The notes under the pieces are model-generated. The model did not search any database, was not told the origin of the DNA, and was given only the letters and a program-made list of their open reading frames with translations. From Gonium pectorale (Eukaryota > Chlorophyta > Chlorophyceae > Chlamydomonadales > Volvocaceae): a DNA stretch of 25,531 bases. A program made the position numbers and the translations under genes. Within the stretch, counting starts at the first letter, position 1, and each line of letters begins with the position of its first letter. This document shows, one piece after another, positions 18,483-25,531 of the stretch. The DNA lies in NCBI GenBank assembly GCA_001584585.1, contig LSYV01000060.1:444632-470162 (forward strand), given 5' to 3'.

Positions 18483-20697
18483 TGCTGCTAAAAGCGCAGG
18501 CGCGAGGGCTATCCCTGGGGCGGTCGCTTGTGCAACGTTGACAGCCCCACGTTAGGGAAAACGGGCCCCGCCTCAAATGCGACGACCCCCGCCGGCAGCA
18601 CACAGGCCGTCCTGTAGGGTTGGAAATGCGGATTGCAATTGGCGAGTGTCAGCTCAGCGTCGACGCCCAGTGCCGACCGACCCAATCACAGCCAATGTAG
18701 AGACGGCCACAGAGCGCGCATACCTTTGGTCGCCCGCCAAAAGCTGGCCGACAGCCGCGACCTCCACCAACGAACGCCGCGGGTCGCGCGCTCCTGGCGC
18801 AGGGAAGCGCCGGGCACACTGGCGTCTTCTGGCACGCCGTTTTCGTTATTCACAAATTGTTTCTACGCTCAGAATGAGTCGGGCCCGGGTACATGCGAAT
18901 GGACAGCGACCGGTGATAAAGCCAAAACAGACGTGTTGCCTGTGAAAATTCAGTTGGCGGAAGGAGCGCTAGACAGCGAATGCGGACACTTGGCAAGTAT
19001 ATGCCGCGCTTTGAACGCATGCCCGCGATATCGTCCAGTTGTACGGATACGACCTGAGCGTGTGGCGGGGTTACGCCGGCCGACCTGGGCCAGGCCGACA
19101 GGCCCTACATGTTATGATTGCCATATGTGGGGGTAGGGGTGCGATCATGAAGCTAGGGGGCTGAGTCCGCAGAGCTCGCGTCTGGCGGGGCGCGGAACAT
19201 TCCCGCAGCTGCGTCGGACTGGAGGCCGTAGGCAGCACATGAATTTTTCTCGACGTGTATTATTCCCGCACTTGCAGCGCGGTCGTGTCCCGCCCCGCAT
19301 GACAGCCCGGCCCTTAAACTTCCTACTACCCGACGATTACTCGACCTTCCTCCAAGAAGGGGCCACAATGGCGAGACTGGCACTGGAAAGTCCTGGCCAT
19401 AAAGATTGGAAGCCCGGCCCGGCTGGGAGGTCCAAGGCTTTCATGCTGTCAACATCCGCTCCCGTCAGAATGGCTCGCCCCTCTGAGCAGATGATTTAGT
19501 TTGGAAAAGATGTAAATATCGAAGGAGACAGATTGAAGTTGTGTTGGGTCTCGCCGTGTGCCCACGTTTGCGCGAAAAGGAACCAAGCCAACCTTGGACG
19601 GGGCCGTCGCCGGCCATCTTGGACGCAAATAATGTAGCAGCACACTTGCAATTATTAATGGCACTTGACCCGGATACGGCTGCGGGCAGACCCACGGTTC
19701 CGCATTCGTCGCGTAGCCCACATAGCGTAGCTCACATAGCCCTGCGTGCACGTAAAGCACCACCAAAGACGCCCCAACCGGTGTGGTTAGGCACTCGGTG
19801 TTGGATGAACGCCTAGCGCGCTGTGCTCTGCATTACCGGTACCGGTAGGCGGGGATCCCTGCATCGCGGGAGTTCTGTCGAACCTTGTAGATTCGAGCGT
19901 CAGCTTTCTGGGGCCGTTGCGGAGCTCGCGGTTCAGCTTGTGACGATCATCGGACAGCAAGGGCCGCCGGAAGAGGCGCAGTCGGCCGGTCGCCCGAGCC
20001 AGTCTCGGCACGAGCGCCTGCTTCCCGGGCCCCTTTTGCAGCACCCCGAGGCCTGCTAACATCTTCCGCTCGTCAGCCCAGCCTGCAATCGAACTTCCGG
20101 CCTTCGGGCGCTCGGGGCTTCTCCTGGGGCATCAGGCGCCTCGCGCGGCAGCCAGGTAGTTTCTCGCCCCGCGCTTGCGTGAGCAGGGTGCCACCAGCCA
20201 TAACTGCCCTTCTGGAGCAATTAATCTTCAATCGCTCTGCGACCGGCGCCAGGAGCAACTCCCAAGTTTCCACGCACGCGGCGCGTGTCGGGCGGAGCGC
20301 CGTCGCCTCGCCTCACCTCCCGTTCAGTCGCTCCGCTGCAGCGGAAGCGCCGCCACCACCGCCACAACTGCCGCTCCAGCCGCCGCACTTACCACTGCCG
20401 TCCTCATCGGCCTGCCCACCTTCTTGCCGCCTTCGCGCTTCGTGCAGCCTTCGCGCGCCGAGTCCCCCGCCTAGGCTCCCTCCTACGCCGACACCTTGTC
20501 GTCAAGCGGACCATCACCTTCGCCAGCCGCTGCTGCCCGGCGTGCCTCCCTGCTTGGTGCAACCACCCAACCACCCGCTCACCCAGAGAAAAAAACACAA
20601 AATCGCCGAATCGGCCGTCCAGTCAGAACGTCGTGGGCAGCACAACCTTGGTCGGCTCCCCGGCCCCTTTGACCTGGCGGCTTGAAGGCCTGACGGC
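18483..20697. other. Divergent spacer between VTC2 and the giant reading frame
   Basis: It should hold the VTC2 promoter and the promoter and leader of the plus-strand gene at 20698. I recognise no gene. GTAC, the core of the Chlamydomonas copper-response element, occurs near 18889 and 19039 but is far too short to mean much alone. A 14-base palindrome (TACCGGTACCGGTA) lies at 19834-19847 and a degenerate 14-base tandem repeat near 19712-19740. The stretch 20325-20600 is C-rich and suits a 5' UTR. Confidence 0.5.
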
Positions 20698-23600
20698 ATG
20701 GACGCACATTACCTGAGGCCCGTCAGCGTCCCTCGCCGGGACGACAGACGTCACGACGGCGGCATCAGCGCCAACGGCCGCCTCGACCGGCACCTCCGGC
20801 CGTCGGACGCGCCTCCCCACCAAAGCCAAGATCGGGGCCAAGACCGCAACCGAGACCGCCCCGACGGGCACTGGCGGGGCCGCCCCCACGACCCCCGACG
20901 CCCTCACCCTGACTCCCTGCGGCGTAGCCCACCTTCCGGTAAGCGCTCCCAGGAGGAGCTTGGTCAGACGAGACCACCACCACCACTACAACAACAGCGG
21001 CAGCACGCGGGCGCTGCTGCCGCCGCCGTTGAGGAGCGCAATCCACAGACCCGCGGGTCAGCCATGTCAGCTGGGCGGGTTGAGCCCGCGGATAAGACCC
21101 TGCGTGGGCAGCGCGGGTCGGTAAGACGCGTATCCGGGGCTGGGAGCCCGTCGCAGCCGCCCGTGCTGTCGTCACCCAGCGGCGGCCTGCGAGGACGGGA
21201 TGGACCAGCGCACGACGAGGAGGCCGCCGCAGCAGGCCAGGGCGGCGGTGACGCCGGAGGCGGCGGCCATGGAGGCCACAGCGGAAGCAACGATGGCAAG
21301 CGCACGGCGGCCAGCCGCCACTTGGAGTCGCGTCTACGACCGGTGCCGCCTGAACCCGGCTGGAGAAGTCCCAGCCGCAGCAGGCAGGGCCCTGGCAGCG
21401 ATGCTCACCGCGACGCTGGCGGCGGCGGCGGCGACGCTGTGGCCCATGGATCGCTGCCGGCAGCGGCATCGCCGTCGAGCCGTGCGGCTAGCCCAGCCCG
21501 CGGCGGCGGAGCGGAGGGAGCTCCATCTTCATCCCACCCTCTCGGCAGTCCAAGGGCCCCTCACCGCAGCTCTCAGGGCTTCCCTGCGGTCGGTGGGGAG
21601 CCTTTGCCGTCGCCGCGTCCATCGGTGGCTGCGTCAGCGCCCATCGGCGTCGGCAGGTCCGGTCTCGAGTTGCCCGCCGTGCCCGAGTCCCCACGTCATC
21701 AGCGGCAGCAGCAGCAGCGACAGGCGAATGAGTCGCCCAGGCGGCAGCGGGCCCAGGCGTCCGTAGGGCGTGTTGTGGGCGATGCGGCACACGTTGCGAC
21801 CGAGTCGACCCGGGACCGCGCGGGTTACAGTGGCAGCCAGCGGAGCGGCCGGGGAGCCGCCGACGGTTACGGCCACTATCTAGGGCGCGACGGCGACGTT
21901 GTACGAGTGGCGCTGGCGGCGACAGACCATGATGATCTTGTTAGGAGGGCCGCCGGCAGTGACGACGAAGACGCCGGAGAACGGCGCGGGCGGCGGGGCG
22001 CCTCCCTGGCGCCCAACGCCGGCCGCAGCCGCCACGGGGACGACGAGCGTCAGGGGCAGCAGCGACACCACCAGAGAGAGCGGCAGCAGCAACATGATCG
22101 GCGGGAGCCGGAGCGCAGAGGGCGGGATGCGGGCGAGGGGCGCAGCAGGGGGAGGAGGAGCAGGAGCCCGGCATCCGCATCCGCAGGAGGGCCCGATGCC
22201 GAGGGGTCCAGGCCCCAGCAGCGGCGCGACTCAGGGCTCACGCATATCAGGAGCCCGCCTTCGGGGGCTGTACGAGCGCCGGCGCAGGCATGGATGGATC
22301 TGCAGAGGGCCGAGGCACGTGCCAGCACCGCCGCCACCACAGCAGCCACCGCAGCCACCGCAGCCACCGTCGGTGCCCATGGCGCAGCGGCGTACGTGGA
22401 GCGGGAGCCCAGGCGGCAGGTCTCCGACCGCGCCATGCGCCGCGGAGCGTACGAGAAAGCAGAGAGCCACGAGGCCAGTGCACACCGCCGCCGCAGCCGC
22501 AGCCGCAGCCGCAGCGACGACAGGAGCCGCCATGACGGGAGCCGCAGCGCGGAACGCGGCCGGCGGCCCTGCTTCACCGGCAGTGGACCACGTTCACCAG
22601 CTGCGCCAGGGCCGCACGCCTCCCCGCGCTGCACCGCTGCCATGCCGTCGACTGCAGCAGCGGAGGCGCCAGCGCCGGGGCCCGACGCGTCGCGTGCGGC
22701 CCCCGGGCTGCATCCGGTTGCGAGCGCGTTGGGCCGCTCTGGCGGAGCGTGGCCCGGCGTTGACGCCACCGAAGCCGCTCCCGCGGTGAGCAGCACTATC
22801 CGCGACGGCCGGCGGGCCAGCGACGGCGGCAGCGGTGGCGGCGGTGGCGGCGGCGGCGGAGGTCGAAGCGCCGATGGCGCACCTCTACATGATGGCATGG
22901 GAACAGTCGGCAGCGGCGGTACGACATCTTCGCCGCCGTACCTACGGCGGGACACCTCCCGTGTGTCGCAGGAGGTGGCGCACCTGCTGCAGCAGGCACC
23001 ACCCGAGGCACCACTCGCGGCGGCCGCAGCGGCGGCCGCGATGCCGCCACCACCATTGCCGACGCCGCCGACGCCGCTGCCACCTCCGCTGGAGCAGGAT
23101 CGCCGTGGCGGCGCCGCCCCCGCCGGTGACCGCTTGCGTGAGAGCTGGAGCGAGGGTGGTGGCGCTGGAGACCATGCTGCCCCGGCTGCCCTGCAGCAGC
23201 TGGGAACGCCTCCTGACCGTAAGGGAGCGGGCCGTACTCCGCTCCGCAGCGTAAGTCAGGACGAACGGGCAGCCGACGGCCGGGAGCGCGACGTGAACTT
23301 GGCATCAGGCGGCGGCAGCGCCCTCCGCAGCTACAGCGGGCAGGCAGCAGCGGCAGCAGAAGCGGCAACAGCAGCCGCAGCACCGGCAACAGAAGAGGGC
23401 CGGGAGAGGGAGCGCCGGCGGGGCTCGGCGCGTGAGGGCTCACGCGGGGAGCGCGAGGACCGGTCAGGCAGGGCGGGAGACAAGGAGTGGGAGCGGGAGC
23501 GGGAGCGGTGCCGCGCGCATATCGACTGGCAGCGGTGGGCCCAGGACGCTCCCCGCGGGGGCGACGCAGCGGCCGCCGACGACGGCGGCGGCCCCGGCGG

Positions 23601-25531
23601 CGGCTCATGCGGCCGTCGCGCCCAGAGCAGGCAGCAGCGAGGCAGTGACGCAAGGGGCAGCGCGCCGTCCTTGCACCTGCACCCGCCGTCGCCGCCGCTG
23701 CAGCTGCCGGTGCCGCCGGCCCAGCACCGCCATGGTTGCAGCGAGTACAGCGATAGGGGCAGGCCACCGCAGCTGCAAGCGGCGTTCTCGTTCTCGGAGC
23801 ATAATAAGCTCAACCGGCACCTTCCAGGGCAGCGGGAAGAGGAGCAGCCGAGAGGCGATTTTGCCGCGCCGCTTCTACGGCCGCCGGCGGCGGAAGCGAG
23901 TGAAGCGGCGGCGGGCGGGCACGATTACAGCGACCAAGGCCGCAGGTCTTGGGAGTACAGTGGGTGGGACTTCATGCCATCTCCGGCCCGCAACTGTCAG
24001 GATGGAGGCGGAGGCGGCAGGGGCGTCGGCGGCGGCCGTGACAGCGGGCGAGTAAAGATGCCCAGCGGCGGGGCAGAGGCTGCTGCTGTTGCAGCGGCGG
24101 CGGCGCGTGGCGAGGGGCTTGGCGATGCCGTGTACGACGCAGACAAGTTGTGCATAACCGGCCACAGCGTGCGCGTCCTCGAGGCAGAGGCCGAAGGGCT
24201 GCAGCCGGCCACAGCTGACGCCTGGCGCCGGCCTGCAGCCGAGGCAGTGGCGACAGTCTCAGGACGGGCCGAGATATGGCGCAGTCGCGACCCGTGGGTC
24301 AGCGAGGCGGGCAGAGCCGCCGGCGCCGGCACACAGGCCGCGCCAGGCTATGACGATGACCGGTATGGAGGCTACCTTCGGAGCTGCCCTCATAATGAGC
24401 AGGATTGCCGTACGGGGCGTGATGTCCAGCCGTACGAGCAGCATCCGTACGGCGGCGGCCGGGAGGGCGCCGACCCGTGGGACGGTCGAGGCGGCGCTGT
24501 GGGGCCGCCCGCGGCGCGCAGCCCAGCCGACGCCTTCCTCTCTGAGTTGGGTAGGAGGAGCTCGGTTGGGTACCCTCACCCGCCGCAGGGGATACTGGAG
24601 CGGAATGGCCCGGGGTGGCAGCGAGGTCATCAGGCCCAGGCCCCGCAGCCCTCGCCGCCGCGGCGTGGCGCTGTGAGGGATGGCGACGGGTCGGGGGACG
24701 CTGGGCGCGCCGGCGGCGACGGCGGTGGTGGTGGCGGCGGTGGTGGTGATTGGGACGCTCACGTGTACGGCGGTGACCTGTACGACAGCTTCGAGGACGA
24801 GCGTCCGCACCGCTATCGACGATCGCGCGATGAGGAGGCCTCCGCCGCCGGGGTGGTCGGTTTGGCGGCGCCGCCGCCAGCGCTCTGGGCGGCGGGCGGC
24901 TGGGATTCCGGCGACGGCGGTCGTCTACCACCGCCGCCGGCGTTGGCGGTGCGCGCCGGCCGTTCCCGCTATTCCTCGCTGTCTCCGCCACGCAAGCGGC
25001 TAGCGTTCCCCAGTGAGGTTGGCCCAGAGTCCCCTCCTCGGCAGCGAGCAAGTTACGAGGGCGGGTACGGTTATGGAGGGGGTTACCGAGGCGGTTACGG
25101 ACACGGGTACGAAGCCGCGACAGTGGAGGAGGAGCCATGGCGGCGGCGCCATGAGCTGCTGCCGTTCGTCGGTGAGGAGCGGCGGCGGCCGGTGGCGGCG
25201 GCGGCGGGGCGCCAGAGCCCGCCGCCGCCGCCGCTGCTGCCGCCGCCAGCTGAAGAGCGAGGCGGCCGCCAGCGGGATTCCCACCCCCCGCTCGGTTGGC
25301 CAGATCTGCAGGATATTTCTCGGATCCAGGATGCCTGGGGGGCGCACAGGCAGAGCTACGGGGAGCAGGACCGGGAGCGAGATCATTGGGAGCAGGAGCG
25401 GGGGAGGGCCCCGGCCCCATCCCAGGACGAACGCGCCGGCGGGCTTCGGGGCGAGCATCCCGACGCGGATTGGCCAGGCCAGCACACCCCCTGGCAGCTG
25501 CGGCAGCCGCCACCGCCGTCACTACCGGTCA
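20698..25531 (+). CDS. Giant disordered Arg/Ser/Gly/Ala-rich protein, 3' end outside window
   Basis: The frame starting ATGGACGCACATTAC at 20698 has no stop for 1611 codons and is still open at the window edge. I read it codon by codon. An in-frame TGA at 20683 makes this the first ATG. I recognise no folded domain. Features by residue: an Arg/Asp/His-rich start; RRRSRSRSRS followed by DDRSRHDGSRSAERGR (597-616); ten Gly (713-722); eight Ala then a Pro-rich block (774-795); WERERERCR-type charged stretches; nine Gly (1342-1350); SRYSSLSPPRKRLAF, with a possible nuclear signal (1423-1437); and a GY-rich run (SYEGGYGYGGGYRGGYGHGYE pattern, 1452-1472). RS and GY-rich disorder is typical of SR-related splicing factors and condensate-forming RNA-binding proteins; that role is inference. 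No intron is needed anywhere in it. The opposite strand has several long but interrupted frames, as expected for GC-rich DNA. Confidence 0.75.
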   Translation, partial: MDAHYLRPVSVPRRDDRRHDGGISANGRLDRHLRPSDAPPHQSQDRGQDRNRDRPDGHWRGRPHDPRRPHPDSLRRSPPSGKRSQEELGQTRPPPPLQQQRQHAGAAAAAVEERNPQTRGSAMSAGRVEPADKTLRGQRGSVRRVSGAGSPSQPPVLSSPSGGLRGRDGPAHDEEAAAAGQGGGDAGGGGHGGHSGSNDGKRTAASRHLESRLRPVPPEPGWRSPSRSRQGPGSDAHRDAGGGGGDAVAHGSLPAAASPSSRAASPARGGGAEGAPSSSHPLGSPRAPHRSSQGFPAVGGEPLPSPRPSVAASAPIGVGRSGLELPAVPESPRHQRQQQQRQANESPRRQRAQASVGRVVGDAAHVATESTRDRAGYSGSQRSGRGAADGYGHYLGRDGDVVRVALAATDHDDLVRRAAGSDDEDAGERRGRRGASLAPNAGRSRHGDDERQGQQRHHQRERQQQHDRREPERRGRDAGEGRSRGRRSRSPASASAGGPDAEGSRPQQRRDSGLTHIRSPPSGAVRAPAQAWMDLQRAEARASTAATTAATAATAATVGAHGAAAYVEREPRRQVSDRAMRRGAYEKAESHEASAHRRRSRSRSRSDDRSRHDGSRSAERGRRPCFTGSGPRSPAAPGPHASPRCTAAMPSTAAAEAPAPGPDASRAAPGLHPVASALGRSGGAWPGVDATEAAPAVSSTIRDGRRASDGGSGGGGGGGGGGRSADGAPLHDGMGTVGSGGTTSSPPYLRRDTSRVSQEVAHLLQQAPPEAPLAAAAAAAAMPPPPLPTPPTPLPPPLEQDRRGGAAPAGDRLRESWSEGGGAGDHAAPAALQQLGTPPDRKGAGRTPLRSVSQDERAADGRERDVNLASGGGSALRSYSGQAAAAAEAATAAAAPATEEGRERERRRGSAREGSRGEREDRSGRAGDKEWERERERCRAHIDWQRWAQDAPRGGDAAAADDGGGPGGGSCGRRAQSRQQRGSDARGSAPSLHLHPPSPPLQLPVPPAQHRHGCSEYSDRGRPPQLQAAFSFSEHNKLNRHLPGQREEEQPRGDFAAPLLRPPAAEASEAAAGGHDYSDQGRRSWEYSGWDFMPSPARNCQDGGGGGRGVGGGRDSGRVKMPSGGAEAAAVAAAAARGEGLGDAVYDADKLCITGHSVRVLEAEAEGLQPATADAWRRPAAEAVATVSGRAEIWRSRDPWVSEAGRAAGAGTQAAPGYDDDRYGGYLRSCPHNEQDCRTGRDVQPYEQHPYGGGREGADPWDGRGGAVGPPAARSPADAFLSELGRRSSVGYPHPPQGILERNGPGWQRGHQAQAPQPSPPRRGAVRDGDGSGDAGRAGGDGGGGGGGGGDWDAHVYGGDLYDSFEDERPHRYRRSRDEEASAAGVVGLAAPPPALWAAGGWDSGDGGRLPPPPALAVRAGRSRYSSLSPPRKRLAFPSEVGPESPPRQRASYEGGYGYGGGYRGGYGHGYEAATVEEEPWRRRHELLPFVGEERRRPVAAAAGRQSPPPPPLLPPPAEERGGRQRDSHPPLGWPDLQDISRIQDAWGAHRQSYGEQDRERDHWEQERGRAPAPSQDERAGGLRGEHPDADWPGQHTPWQLRQPPPPSLPV
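22323..22372 (+). repeat. GCAGCCACC minisatellite inside the giant frame
   Basis: Nine-base units close to GCAGCCACC repeat about five times and encode an Ala/Thr run (TAATAATAAT pattern) in the giant reading frame. Confidence 0.7.
22486..22515 (+). repeat. CGC/AGCCGC run coding for the RS repeat
   Basis: Nearly identical hexamers AGCCGC encode Arg-Ser dipeptides. The uniform codons suggest recent replication slippage rather than old selection on protein alone. Confidence 0.75.

Noticed and set aside
18889..19042. GTAC cores as copper-response elements for VTC2
   Set aside because: A four-base core is expected by chance in this length, and nothing else in the sequence supports copper control.
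18633..19136. Plus-strand frame of 167 codons in the VTC2 upstream spacer
   Set aside because: No known domain, no splice or promoter support, and a length that arises by chance at this base composition.
22050..22955. Long minus-strand frame of about 300 codons opposite the giant gene
   Set aside because: It is short next to the 1611-codon plus-strand frame, and its Leu/Arg/Pro repeats are the complement of the Arg/Ser/Gly codons there.
24299..25522. Minus-strand frame of 407 codons
   Set aside because: It is again antisense to the open plus-strand frame, with no domain and poly-Pro/Arg/His composition that mirrors the sense strand.

Overview
The window looks like nuclear DNA from a GC-rich volvocine-type green alga (Chlamydomonas or a relative). 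The supporting signs are GC-rich exons broken by many short introns, a TGTAA polyadenylation signal, a plant/algal vitamin C gene, a centriole gene and long low-complexity reading frames. A run of 20 N shows that it comes from a draft assembly. No bacterial, organellar, CRISPR or intact transposon feature was seen.

Layout. 1-2986 (minus): N-terminal half or so of a CEP76-type centriolar protein, eight exons visible, running off the left edge. 4326-6366 (minus): a two-exon F-box-like/ankyrin protein. 6966-8057 (minus): a frameshifted, truncated tandem copy of that gene, with a doubtful small spliced plus-strand gene (6561-6928) in the gap between the two. 8590-9066 (minus): three phase-compatible orphan exons that faintly resemble part of VPS13. 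9775-13382 (plus): a cyclophilin with an N-myristoylation signal, six well supported exons and two tentative 3' exons, followed by a TGTAA signal at 13846. 16207-18482 (minus): VTC2, GDP-L-galactose phosphorylase of the ascorbate pathway, three exons, with one extra base that breaks the frame. 20698-25531 (plus): a reading frame of 1611 codons with no stop, open to the right edge, coding for a giant disordered protein rich in Arg, Ser, Gly, Ala, Pro and Gln with RS and GY-rich stretches.

The genes do not form a functional cluster. CEP76 belongs to centrioles and basal bodies, cyclophilin to protein folding, VTC2 to ascorbate synthesis, and the giant frame is probably an RNA-processing or condensate-type nuclear protein. 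VTC2 and the giant frame diverge from a 2.2 kb spacer; the cyclophilin gene and VTC2 converge.

The observations most worth a second look are the giant stop-free frame, three homology-supported GC-AG introns in two genes, the single-base frameshift in VTC2, and the decaying tandem F-box/ankyrin duplicate. Exon boundaries were read by eye from splice signals, phase and remembered family sequences, and no alignment was run.
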